Program-made: the position numbers and the translations under genes
Notes under the pieces: model-generated
What the model was told of the DNA's origin: nothing
Database searches by the model: none
The model's input: the letters and a program-made list of their open reading frames with translations, nothing else
Assembly: GCA_030430535.1 (NCBI GenBank)
Contig: JAUIKY010000010.1
Location: forward strand, 17,885 to 81,884
Reading direction: 5' to 3'
DNA: 64,000 bases
Source: Bacteroidia bacterium
Lineage (GTDB): Bacteria > Bacteroidota > Bacteroidia > Flavobacteriales > Flavobacteriaceae
In this document: positions 44,855-54,500 of the stretch, one piece after another
Numbering within the stretch: the stretch's first letter is position 1
How the letters are laid out: the number at the start of each line of letters is the position of its first letter

Positions 44855-45547
44855 TTACAAATATTTCTTTAATTGTATGAGGTTATTGATTTTTTTAACG
44901 TCATTTTGTGTCGGGCAATGGTTGCCCAAATCAAAATGTACCACGTCCATGCCAATGTTTTTGGCGCCCAAAATATCGGCCTCGTAATTGTCGCCAACCA
45001 TAATGCTGTTTTGTGCAGTGGTTTGTGCCAATTGCAGTGCGTAGTTGAAAATTTTAGGATTGGGCTTTTTTACTCCGGCATTTTCTGAGTTGGTAACGGT
45101 TTTAAAATAGGTATGGATTTTAGATTTATTTAGTTTGGTGTTCTGTACTTCGTCAAACCCATTGGTTATAATATGCAAACGGTACTTTGTGCTGAGGTAA
45201 TCCAAGATTTCAAAAGTGTTTTCAAACAAATAGTTGAAGCTTGTTAAATGCGTAATATAATCGTTCGATAATTTATGGATGAGTTCCTCTTCCGCAGAAA
45301 ATCCAACGGCCAAAAACGTGTCGTTTAAACGGGAAAAGCGCAGGGCTTCTTTTTCAATTTGTTCCTCGCGGTAAAGTTTCCAATATTTTATGTTGATGGG
45401 TTCGTAATGCAATAAAAAGGCATCGACATCCAGATTGAGTTTGTTGATTTCAAAAATCTTTCTAAACGTTAAGGCCGAATTTTTATCGAAATCCCACAGC
45501 GTATGGTCCAAGTCGAAAAAGATGTCTGTTATACCGTTAGTTTTCAT
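44855..45547 (-). CDS. YjjG-like HAD-family nucleotidase
   Basis: About 230 residues of the haloacid dehalogenase family, YjjG subgroup. DIFFDLDHTLWDFDKNS carries the catalytic DxD, HIITNGFDEVQNTKL the second motif, and NAGVKKPNPKIFNYAL the Lys; MVGDNYEADILGAKN is the fourth motif. It probably hydrolyses non-canonical pyrimidine nucleotides. The ATG at 45547 (MKTNGITDIFFD) is the natural start; it overlaps the 3' end of the deacetylase gene by 11 bases. The longer frame to 45637 is not credible. Confidence 0.88.
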   Translation of the reverse strand: MKTNGITDIFFDLDHTLWDFDKNSALTFRKIFEINKLNLDVDAFLLHYEPINIKYWKLYREEQIEKEALRFSRLNDTFLAVGFSAEEELIHKLSNDYITHLTSFNYLFENTFEILDYLSTKYRLHIITNGFDEVQNTKLNKSKIHTYFKTVTNSENAGVKKPNPKIFNYALQLAQTTAQNSIMVGDNYEADILGAKNIGMDVVHFDLGNHCPTQNDVKKINNLIQLKKYL

Positions 45548-46838
45548 TTGGTGAATCCAGTATGATGTTAAACAATTCCTTGAATCCGCTCCAACGGTTG
45601 TGGTCGCTGAAGGTGTAATTGTGAAATATGGGCACAAAAAGGCCGTTTACTTGCTTCACTTCGTTAATGATGTTGCTTAAAGCCTGTCTTTTGTCTAACA
45701 ACGAGCGGTGCTTTAAAAGGGCATAGTCCATTACGTGGTAGGGTACTATTTTTAAAGGTGTTTGCACTTCATAGTCCAAATCATAGAATAAAAAAGGCGT
45801 ACACGATCCGGCCCTGAAACCAATGTGGCCCACATAACCCATGGTATAATCTTCCTTGATTTCCAGCGAGATGAGGTTTCTGTACGATTCGGGTAAATTA
45901 AGTTTTGAAAACGACTGGCGGGAAGCATTTAAGCTCGTGTTGATAATTTCTTCCATTCTTAATTTTTCTTTCTTTAGTATAGAAAGGTTTTCAATGGCGA
46001 AAAAGGAAACTTTGAGCCCTACCGAGCCATAGTCGCCAACATGTTTTATCAGTGAAACGTATTCTTTCTTATTGGGGTTAATACCTTTGTCGTAAGTGGT
46101 GTAATCGCCAATTAAAAAGAAGAACAAAAATTTAAACGGACTGTTTTTCTGCCTGTTGATGATGTATTTAAAGGTATCGTAAGGGTCGTGCTGAAACCCA
46201 GCCAACACCAACAACCTGATATAAATGTTTTTTAATCTTAGGCTTAAAATATCCTTTATGGTGCCTCCCCAAGTGCGCATAATGCCTTTCAGTTTGTATT
46301 TGTAGGCACTGGGCACATCAATGATGGGTTTTATGCTGTAAGCCTTTGTAGGGAATTCAAAATCCGGAAACTGTTTTTGCAGTGCTGCTTTGAATTTATA
46401 TGCCCAAATATCCACAACGGGCTGATGTAAAAAACCTTCTTTGAAAGCCAAACTTTCGGTTGCCGTGAAACGCCCGTATTCATCCTTCATGTGCGGCAGG
46501 TACTCTTCGTAACGGGATAGCAAGTAAAATGAAGCCGAAAAAATATCGAACGGGATGGTGCTCTTTTCACCCACGTAAAAGAAGCATTTGGTGTTTTCCC
46601 AGTCATGGATATGGATTTCTATATCGTTAATGCCCTGCTCAAATAAAATATCGTGACTTTTTACAAAAAACTCATTCCCCAACTGTTTTGCGGTGTACGA
46701 CATTTTTAGGCTGTCGTGGGCAATAAAAGCCTCAATTTGGGTGGTGAAGTTCACCTCGATACCCAAAATACGTTTACAAATGTGCCTGAACACATATTTT
46801 AAACGGGGCGATATTTTATGGGTGTAAACTAGTAACAT
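45537..46838 (-). CDS. Polysaccharide deacetylase-like protein (DUF7033-type N-domain)
   Basis: A 433-residue protein. The N-terminal ~200 residues look like the DUF7033 region found before deacetylase-like domains in Bacteroidota. The C-terminal half has weak NodB-like signals: VSFFAIENLSILKKEKLRME, YTMGYVGHIGFRAGSCTPF and FVPIFHNYTFSD. The canonical metal triad is not clear, so catalytic activity is uncertain. No signal peptide is visible. It overlaps the nucleotidase gene by 11 bases, suggesting one transcript. Confidence 0.7.
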   Translation of the reverse strand: MLLVYTHKISPRLKYVFRHICKRILGIEVNFTTQIEAFIAHDSLKMSYTAKQLGNEFFVKSHDILFEQGINDIEIHIHDWENTKCFFYVGEKSTIPFDIFSASFYLLSRYEEYLPHMKDEYGRFTATESLAFKEGFLHQPVVDIWAYKFKAALQKQFPDFEFPTKAYSIKPIIDVPSAYKYKLKGIMRTWGGTIKDILSLRLKNIYIRLLVLAGFQHDPYDTFKYIINRQKNSPFKFLFFFLIGDYTTYDKGINPNKKEYVSLIKHVGDYGSVGLKVSFFAIENLSILKKEKLRMEEIINTSLNASRQSFSKLNLPESYRNLISLEIKEDYTMGYVGHIGFRAGSCTPFLFYDLDYEVQTPLKIVPYHVMDYALLKHRSLLDKRQALSNIINEVKQVNGLFVPIFHNYTFSDHNRWSGFKELFNIILDSPNEN

Positions 46839-46889
46839 CGATTTTGTGGACAGTTTTCAGTTTTTAGTGCCGTTTTTTGAAATTTGATT

Positions 46890-47588
46890 TTACAAAATCC
46901 CATCATCGGCAAAACTAAAATAGGCTTTTTCGGTAACAACTAAATGGTCCAAAACTTTTATGTCTAAACTTTGTGCGGCCAGTTTCAATTTTTGGGTGAT
47001 TTCTTTGTCGGCCTCGCTCGGTTTTAAAGTCCCCGATGGGTGGTTGTGTGCCAAAATCAAGCCTGTGGCACCAACTTCCAAGGCATTTTTCATCACCAAT
47101 CGTACATCTACCAAAGTGCCCGTCATCCCGCCTTTGCTCAATTGGTTTTTTTGAATCACTTTGTTGGAATTGTTCAAATAGACAATCCAAAATTCTTCAT
47201 GTTCCAATTCACCAATTATGGGTTGTAAGAGTTCAAAAACATCGGTACTAGAGGTTATTTTTTTCTTTTGAAGGGCTTCTTCGCCACGCCTTCGTCGCCC
47301 TAATTCCAAAGCAGCTGCAATGGTTATGGCTTTGGCTTCACCAATACCTTTAAAATCCATAAGTTGCTTGATGGACAGTTTTCCCAACTGGCTCAAATTG
47401 TTGTCAACGGTTGATAAAATTCGCTTGCACAAGGCTACAGCACTTTCGTCCCTATTGCCCGAGCCGATTAAAATAGCCACCAACTCGGCATCACTCAAAG
47501 CCGCTCGGCCTTTGTAGAGCAGTTTTTCGCGGGGCTGGTCGTCTTGGCTCCAGTTTTTTATTGAAAAGGATGGCTTTTTTTCTGTCAC
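46890..47588 (-). CDS. radC: RadC-family JAB domain protein
   Basis: A 232-residue protein with an N-terminal helix-hairpin-helix region (LGKLSIKQLMDFKGIGEAKA) and a C-terminal JAMM domain: the metal motif LILAHNHPSGTLKPSEAD has the expected HxHP and Asp, with an upstream Glu in EHEEFWIVYLN. The E. coli-based repair role has been questioned, so only the family is secure. It is monocistronic by spacing. Confidence 0.92.
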   Translation of the reverse strand: MTEKKPSFSIKNWSQDDQPREKLLYKGRAALSDAELVAILIGSGNRDESAVALCKRILSTVDNNLSQLGKLSIKQLMDFKGIGEAKAITIAAALELGRRRRGEEALQKKKITSSTDVFELLQPIIGELEHEEFWIVYLNNSNKVIQKNQLSKGGMTGTLVDVRLVMKNALEVGATGLILAHNHPSGTLKPSEADKEITQKLKLAAQSLDIKVLDHLVVTEKAYFSFADDGIL

Positions 47589-47728
47589 GCACTAAAGATA
47601 AATATTGTAAATTACAGTAGCAATAAAAACCAAAATTATGAAATGCCCATTAACAAAAAGTTGCAAACCAACCGGACATGATAACGGGGCATTGCATCTG
47701 ACCATTAAAAAACAATAAATATTAACAG

Positions 47729-48616
47729 ATGAAACCACTGAAAAAAGAAGACATTAGCCAAGAGGTGTTCGATTTGTACGATGATTACGCCCACAATAAA
47801 ATAGACCGCCGAAAGTTTGTTGAAAAACTATCGTTGTATGCCATTGGCGGTGTTACGGTGTCATCACTGCTCAGCTTTATAACGCCCAATTATTTGGATA
47901 CGCTTTTGGTAAAACCTGATGATCCACGGTTGGTGTCAGAATACATCACTTATAATTCACCCAAAGGAGGTGGAAACATAAAAGGGCTATTATCTAAACC
48001 GAAGGATACCAAAGGGAAACTGCCGGGAGTTTTGGTGGTGCACGAAAACCGCGGTTTAAATCCTTATATTGAAGATGTGGGCAGGCGCACGGCTTTGGAA
48101 GGTTTTATTTCTTTGGCTCCCGATGCTTTAACGCCCCTTGGGGGTTATCCGGGGAATGACGACGATGGCAGGGCTTTACAACGCCAACGCGACCGCAATG
48201 ACATGCTTGAAGATTTTATTGCGGCCTTCGAATATTTAAAAAACCATGAAGACTGCGATGGAAATATTGGAGTAGTGGGCTTTTGTTTTGGAGGGTGGAT
48301 TTCGAATATGATAGCGGTAAAAGTCCCAGATTTAAAAGCAGCTGTTCCGTTTTATGGCGGACAACCTTCGGCGGAAGAAGCCGCACAAATAAAAGCACCA
48401 CTTATGTTGCAATTTGCCGAGTTGGACCAACGGGTAAATGCCGGCTGGCCAGATTATGAGGCAGCATTAAAAGAAAATAATATTGAATATACCGCCCATT
48501 TTTACGAAGGCGTTAACCACGGTTTTCATAATAACACCACCCCAAGATATGACGCAAAAGCGGCGAATTTAGCATGGGAGAGAACTATTGCTTTTTTTAA
48601 GGATAAATTAAAATAA
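47729..48616 (+). CDS. Dienelactone hydrolase family protein, exported
   Basis: A 295-residue alpha/beta hydrolase. A helical N-terminus including DRRKFVEKLSLYAIGGVTVS resembles a Tat-like or membrane-anchoring signal. VHENRGLNPYIEDVGRRTA carries the family Glu and Arg. The nucleophile is Cys in GVVGFCFGGWISNM, and the His is in YEGVNHGFHNNTTPRY, with Asp in FAELDQRVN. The physiological substrate is not known. It is followed after one base by a DUF2200 gene. Confidence 0.88.
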   Translation: MKPLKKEDISQEVFDLYDDYAHNKIDRRKFVEKLSLYAIGGVTVSSLLSFITPNYLDTLLVKPDDPRLVSEYITYNSPKGGGNIKGLLSKPKDTKGKLPGVLVVHENRGLNPYIEDVGRRTALEGFISLAPDALTPLGGYPGNDDDGRALQRQRDRNDMLEDFIAAFEYLKNHEDCDGNIGVVGFCFGGWISNMIAVKVPDLKAAVPFYGGQPSAEEAAQIKAPLMLQFAELDQRVNAGWPDYEAALKENNIEYTAHFYEGVNHGFHNNTTPRYDAKAANLAWERTIAFFKDKLK

Positions 48617-48617
48617 C

Positions 48618-48983
48618 ATGAAACCAACACCCGAACACAACGCACGAATAGCAAAAATGACCTTTTCATCGGTTTACCCACATTACGTTGCAAAAGTTGA
48701 AAAAAAGGGCAGGACAAAAGAAGAATTACACCAAGTTGTTGAATGGCTTACTGGGTTTAACGATAAAAAAATAAAGGAACTCATTGATGAAAAAGTGACT
48801 TTTGAAACCTTTTTTGAAAAAGCCAAACTAAACTCCCGTGCCCATTTAATTACGGGAACCATTTGTGGTTACCGTATTGAGGAGATTGAAAACGAACTGA
48901 CCCGAAACGTACGGTATTTGGACAAGCTAGTGGATGAATTAGCAAAGGGCAGGAAAATGGAAAAGATTTTGCGGGAAGCTTAA
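48618..48983 (+). CDS. DUF2200 family protein
   Basis: A 121-residue cytosolic protein that fits DUF2200: ARIAKMTFSSVYPHYVAKVE, KKGRTKEELHQVVEWLTGF and ICGYRIEEIENELTRNVRYL are typical. Function is unknown. It starts one base after the dienelactone hydrolase stop, so the pair is surely cotranscribed. Confidence 0.85.
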   Translation: MKPTPEHNARIAKMTFSSVYPHYVAKVEKKGRTKEELHQVVEWLTGFNDKKIKELIDEKVTFETFFEKAKLNSRAHLITGTICGYRIEEIENELTRNVRYLDKLVDELAKGRKMEKILREA

Positions 48984-49000
48984 ATGCTCCAAAACAATCG

Positions 49001-49115
49001 TGATTACGAACCTTTTCGACTGTCGCTCAAGACAGGCTAAATTGAAGTAATCTGTTGATTTTTTTCTTTCAATTGGAAAGATTGCCACGTCGTTTCATTC
49101 CTCGCAATGACTATT
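49001..49115. repeat. Two dispersed-repeat fragments in a convergent gap
   Basis: TTTTCGACTGTCGCTCAAGACAGG (about 49012-49035, split across two motifs) matches the CTTCGACTnCGCTCAG family. GATTGCCACGTCG with CTCGCAATGAC (about 49078-49111) is a second repeat type I associate with bacterial intergenic repeats. Both lie between DUF2200 and mpl. No gene or terminator was recognised here. Confidence 0.45.
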
Positions 49116-50471
49116 CTACTTAATCAATCCTTTAACCTCATCAAAATCCAAACCGCCATAATTGCCCGAACTCATTAGCAATAAAGCTTTATTGTCGAAA
49201 TTCTGTTCAAAAAGGAAATTCTTAAAATCGTCCGGATTGGTATAAATGATTAAATCGTCTCGCTGAAACGCATCGGCAATTTGTTCGTGTGTTACTTTTT
49301 CAAGTTTTTTAATCTCAACGGCATGCGGACTGTAAAATACCACAGCCACGTCGGCAGCATCTAGTGCGCCTTTATATTCTTTTAAAAATTCGGCATTTAG
49401 GCTGCTGTAAGTGTGGAGTTCTAAACAAGCAACTAAGGTTCGGTTTTTGTACTGCTCCTTTACAGCTTTTGTGGTCGCTTCCACTTTGCTGGGCGAATGG
49501 GCAAAATCTTTGTAGGCAACACTGTTTTTGCTTTCGGCAATTTTTTCCAAGCGTTTGCTGGCACCTTTAAAGGAGGCAATGGCTTCGTAAAAATCGTCCT
49601 CATCAATGCCCATGTGCTGGCAAATCCATTTGGCGCCGGCTAGGTTGTTGAGGTTATGCTTGCCAAAAATTTCGATAGGCAAAGGGCCTTCGGGGGTTTC
49701 CAAAAGGGTTTCGCCGTTTTCAACGGCATATTCGGGCGTGTGGTATGGTATTTTTCTAATGGTATTTTCACTGGCTTCCACTACGCGTTTTACTTCAGGG
49801 TCTTCTTCATTGTAATTGATACTGCCGCCACTAACAATCGAATCGACAAAAATACTGAACTGCTCTACATAGTTTTCGTATGTGGGGAACACGTTAATGT
49901 GATCCCAAGCAATGCCGCTAAGCAACGCAATATTGGGTTTGTAGAGATGGAATTTCGGTCGTCTGTCTATGGGTGAACTTAAATATTCGTCGCCTTCCAA
50001 AACCATAAAATCGTTATGCTCGGTGAGTTTTACCATCACATCAAAGCCTTCCAACTGGGCACCTACCATGTAATCCACATCGCGGTCGTGATAGTGCATC
50101 ACGTGCAAAATCATGGAAGTAATAGTCGTTTTGCCGTGGCTTCCACCAATAACCACACGGGTTTTTTCTTTTGATTGTTCGTACAAAAATTCAGGATACG
50201 AGTAAATTTTAAGTCCCAATTCCTGGGCTTTCAATAACTCCGGATTGTCGGCTTTGGCATGCATCCCCAAGACAATGGCATCTAAATTTTGGGTGATTTT
50301 TTCGGGAAACCAACCAAAAGATTTGGGTAAAAGCCCTTGGGCTTCCAATCGGGATTTTGAGGGTTCAAAAATAGTATCGTCACTACCGGTTACTTGGTAT
50401 CCTTTGTTGTGTAAAGCGAGGGCCAAGTTGTGCATGGCCGCGCCGCCAATAGCTATAAAATGTACGTTCAT
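49116..50471 (-). CDS. mpl: Peptidoglycan recycling ligase Mpl
   Basis: A 451-residue Mur-ligase-family enzyme that joins UDP-MurNAc to the recycled L-Ala-gamma-D-Glu-mDAP tripeptide. VHFIAIGGAAMHNLALAL starts the N-domain, GGSHGKTTITSMILHV is the ATP loop, and LEGDEYLSSPIDRRPKFH and HSPSKVEATTKAVK are family signatures. It lacks a membrane segment. It pairs functionally with murF in this window but is not linked to it in an operon. Confidence 0.93.
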   Translation of the reverse strand: MNVHFIAIGGAAMHNLALALHNKGYQVTGSDDTIFEPSKSRLEAQGLLPKSFGWFPEKITQNLDAIVLGMHAKADNPELLKAQELGLKIYSYPEFLYEQSKEKTRVVIGGSHGKTTITSMILHVMHYHDRDVDYMVGAQLEGFDVMVKLTEHNDFMVLEGDEYLSSPIDRRPKFHLYKPNIALLSGIAWDHINVFPTYENYVEQFSIFVDSIVSGGSINYNEEDPEVKRVVEASENTIRKIPYHTPEYAVENGETLLETPEGPLPIEIFGKHNLNNLAGAKWICQHMGIDEDDFYEAIASFKGASKRLEKIAESKNSVAYKDFAHSPSKVEATTKAVKEQYKNRTLVACLELHTYSSLNAEFLKEYKGALDAADVAVVFYSPHAVEIKKLEKVTHEQIADAFQRDDLIIYTNPDDFKNFLFEQNFDNKALLLMSSGNYGGLDFDEVKGLIK

Positions 50472-50539
50472 AGTTTTTTTTGTGTGCCGTAAATATAAGG
50501 ATTGATTGTTTTTGGGGCTTATCCGAATGCGCTAAAATT

Positions 50540-51277
50540 TTACTGAAGTTTTTCTTCTATGGCTTCAATTTGTTGCAATAAATCTTCCTTTTTGTGTTTT
50601 TTATAAGCTTCATTTAAATTGGCAATGGCCTTTTCGGGTTCTTTTTGTGATAGATAAAACTGGGTAAGTTTATCGTAACACACCAAAGACCCCCCTGTAT
50701 TTACGGCTATTTTATAATGTTTTTCAGCAAGTTCGGGCTCGTTATCATAATCATAAATATAGCCTTTGGCCAAGTGTCCATCAACTTTTGATAAGGCTTC
50801 CAACTCGTTAGCAAACTTTAGCGCTTTGCTTTTGCTTCCGCCAATAATTCCGGGAAGTTGCATATAGAGTTCTACCAAGGCCCAACGCGCACCGATATGG
50901 TTTTTGTCCAATTCGGCAGCTTTTAAAAAAGCGCTTTTTACATCACCAATAAAACCGATGGCTTTCATTTTGTTTTCACGAGCTTTCATGCCCAAAACAC
51001 CGCCATATTTATAGTGGTAGTTGGCATTTTTGGCATCGACTTCAAGTAACTTGCTGTATTGGTTTATGGCGGCATCCCATTTTTTTTGGTGGCTGTAGGC
51101 ATCCCCCAACAACTCTATGGCTATTAAATTTTGGGGCTGAGATTTTAAAATTTGAACGAGCTGCTTTTCCGCCAATTCAAATTGCTGCTTTTCAAAAAGT
51201 AATGGCACAGTCTCCAAACTGGATTGTCCGAATACACAAAACGGAAATAACAGTAAGAATAAAAGCTTGTTCATCAT
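50540..51277 (-). CDS. Exported TPR-repeat protein
   Basis: About 245 residues with a signal peptide (LFLLLFPFCVFGQ) and a run of tetratricopeptide-like helices: FELAEKQLVQILKSQPQN, YSHQKKWDAAINQYSKLLEV and DYDNEPELAEKHYKIAV. It probably mediates protein contacts in the periplasm. The ATG at 51277 (MMNKLLF) starts directly before the signal; an in-frame upstream start at 51298 is less likely. Confidence 0.82.
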   Translation of the reverse strand: MMNKLLFLLLFPFCVFGQSSLETVPLLFEKQQFELAEKQLVQILKSQPQNLIAIELLGDAYSHQKKWDAAINQYSKLLEVDAKNANYHYKYGGVLGMKARENKMKAIGFIGDVKSAFLKAAELDKNHIGARWALVELYMQLPGIIGGSKSKALKFANELEALSKVDGHLAKGYIYDYDNEPELAEKHYKIAVNTGGSLVCYDKLTQFYLSQKEPEKAIANLNEAYKKHKKEDLLQQIEAIEEKLQ

Positions 51278-51345
51278 GGTTTTCAGTTGAAAAATCAAAG
51301 TTAGTTTTTAATCATTGGTATTTGGGTGGCTAAGCATAAAAATAA

Positions 51346-51483
51346 TCATATTCGTGATAATAATTTAATCCTGTCGATTTCGGCTTCACTCAAAAAATAG
51401 CTAAATTCCCTCAGCAAAAAGTGCGATTGGCTCAAAGGCCGTTGGTTTGGTACAGCTTTTGAAACTAATTTTAATGCAAACAT
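51346..51483 (-). CDS. Candidate 45-residue small ORF
   Basis: A minus-strand ATG frame between the TPR gene and the alpha-2-macroglobulin gene encodes MFALKLVSKAVPNQRPLSQS and then HFLLREFSYFLSEAEIDRI. It lacks a recognisable family, and I see no ribosome-binding site that decides. It may be a decayed gene or chance. Confidence 0.25.
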   Translation of the reverse strand: MFALKLVSKAVPNQRPLSQSHFLLREFSYFLSEAEIDRIKLLSRI

Positions 51484-51534
51484 GGATTGATTTCCGTAGG
51501 TGAAAATGCGGAAAACCCATTAAATCTGTAATAC

Positions 51535-54500
51535 ATGAAACGTTTACTACCCTTATTTATGATATTGTTTTTCGCTCATTTTTTAACTGCACAAACCAAC
51601 GACTATAACCATTTGTGGGCCAAAGTGGAACAGTTGGAAGCTGAAGGTTTGCCAAAATCGGCTTTAAAAGTGGTTGATGAGATTTTTGAAAAAGCCACCA
51701 AGGAAGGCAATGCGCCACAGCAAATAAAAACCATGCTATTTAAAAGTAAATTTGCCCTGGTTTTGGAAGAAGATGCACAATTGAACATCGTTAATGATTT
51801 TAGAAAACAGATTGAAAACAGCGAATTCCCCACAAAACATATTTTAGAAAGCGTATTGGCCAATATGTTTTGGCAATACTTTAACCAGAACAGGTATCAG
51901 TTTTATAACCGAACCAAAACTGCCGAGAAGGTTTCTGTTGATGATTTTAGAACATGGGATTTGCAAACCCTTTTTGATGAAATCCATCTTCATTTTCAAA
52001 ATTCACTGAAAAACGGGTTGATGTTGCAACAGGAACCGCTTAAAAAATACAGTGTTTTATTGGAAGAAGCGAAAGGTTCGAAAACGTTTAGGCCCACGCT
52101 GTTCGATTTTTTAAACCACCAAGCCCTTGATTTTTATAAAACCAATGAAAGCCACATCACCAAACCGGCATACAGGTTTGAAATTGATAATCCGGATTTT
52201 TTGGGCGATGCCCGAGCTTTTTCAGAATTGGAAATAAACTCGAAAGATTCCACCTCGCTGCAGCTTAATGCGCTGAAAATTTTTCAGGATGTAATCCAGT
52301 TTCATTTAAAGGATAAAGCTGCGCTGGCATTGGCCGATGTGGATATTGAAAGGTTGAAGTTTGTAAACCAACACGCTACTTTTAGCGATAAAGAAGACCT
52401 GCTGCTCGCCGCTTTAAAAAAGGAAAGTGAACGTTTTAAACCCCACGAAGCTTCTGGTCTGTACGATTTTGAAATCGCATCCATTTATTTTCAGCAGAGC
52501 CAAAAATACCAACCAAAGGCAGGTGAGGCTAATACCGATAGTTACCGTTGGAAGGCGAAGGAAGCCCTGGAATTATGCAACAGCATCATTTCCAAATTTC
52601 CAAAAAGCATAGCGGCCGAAAAGTGCAAAACCCTAAAATCGCAAATTGAATATACTACGCTTCAAATTACAGCCGAAGATTTTCTGCCCATTCAATCACC
52701 ATCCAAAGTGCTGGTACGCTATAAAAATTTGGAGGCCCTTCAGTTTAAAATTTTCCCAATTTCTGAAAGTGAATTTAGAAAATTCGGTAAAACATACAGA
52801 AAGGACGAGCAGCTTAAATTCATTAAAAAACTCGAAGCAGCTGAATCTTGGGAAAGCCAACTGAAAAAAGAAGGCGATTACCAAATCCACACCACCGAGG
52901 TTTTAATCCCGAAACTTAACAACGGCAGGTACATTGTTTTGGCCACCGTTAAAGGCGAGGATGACGTGTTAGGTTTTGCAAATATTCAAGTCACTAATTT
53001 GGCTTTGGTAGAAACCGAAACGCCACAGCATAAAATATTTCAGGTGATAGACAGAAATACGGGCGCACCCGTGCTAAACGCCAAAGTTGAGTTGACTTTT
53101 AATGAAAATAACAATAATCGTACTATCAAAGAAAGTCACTCTCCCGATGCTAACGGACAAATTAAAATAAGAAAATCGAGCGACCGCTACCGAAATGTTA
53201 TGGCTAAGGTAAGCCAAGGTAATGATACTGCTTATTTTGGCGATTATTATGTGAGTTCATTTTACAACAGAGATCAGGATGAAGATACATATAAAGCTTT
53301 TGTTTTTACAGACAGAAGCATTTACAGGCCTGGGCAAACCGTGTATTTCAAGGGTATTGCCATGGAAGTGGTAAATGGAAAATCGCAGGTGGTGCCCAAC
53401 GAATTGGTGTATGTTACACTGTATAACGTTAATGACGAGGAAATAAAGGAATTGGAATTAAAGACCAACGAGTTTGGTTCGGTTTCGGTCGAATTTATTC
53501 TACCCAACAATGGGTTGAATGGCGAATACTACATTGAGTTCGACGGCGTGAAAGAAGATTTTTATACTAAGCATTATTTTTCGGTGGAAGAATACAAGCG
53601 CCCCAAATTCAAAACCCAATTTAAGCCCGTCACCGAAACTTATAAAATAAATGATTCCATAGCGGTAAAAGGCACGGCCTTGGCCTATGCGGGCAGCAAC
53701 ATTACCGACGCCAAGGTGGTGTATCGCGTTCACCGAAAGGTGCAATATCCACGTTGGTATTTTTGGTATCACCCTTGGTTTAACAGCGAACCACAGGAAA
53801 TCACGCAGGGTGAAAGTATAACGAACGAAAAAGGGGAGTTTGAAATTACGTTTAAAGCCCTGCCTGATACCAGTGTCGATAAAAGCAGTTTGCCAGTTTT
53901 TAATTATGAAATTACAGCCGATGTTACCGATTTAAACGGCGAAACACGAAGCGCCACAACTATAGTCAATGTGGGATACCATGCGTTGTTGGCCAAAATG
54001 GAGGTGTCAAATCTTTTGGATAAAACTAATAAAGATTACCGTATAAAGATTGAAACCCAAAACCTAAACGGCGAGTTTGTTCCTGCCAAGGGCAGTGTAA
54101 AGGTTTATAAACTGAAAGCTCCAAATACGGTGCTGCGTCCGCGACCGTGGCCGGCTCCGGATTATAAAATGCTTTCAAAAGACGAATTCAAAAAATTATT
54201 CCCTCACGAAGCTTATGCCAATGAGCATCAATCCGAAAATTGGGAAAAGGGTGATTTGGTTTTTGAGAAAAGTTTTAACACCGAAACCTCAAAAGAACTT
54301 AATCTCGGAAAAATTAAAAAATGGGCTTCGGGGCAGTATATTATTGAACTGGAAAGTAAAGATAGATTCGGCCAGTTGGTAAAAGACCAAGCTAAAACGA
54401 CTGTTTTCAGTGACGATGATGACACTTTGGCTGATAACCAATTGTTCAGTATCAGTACTGATAAAGAAACATATCAAATTGGAGATGTGGCAGAAATAAC

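Noticed and set aside
47638..47718. 26-codon frame upstream of the dienelactone hydrolase gene
   Set aside because: Too short to be supported by sequence alone, with no recognised motif and weak start context.
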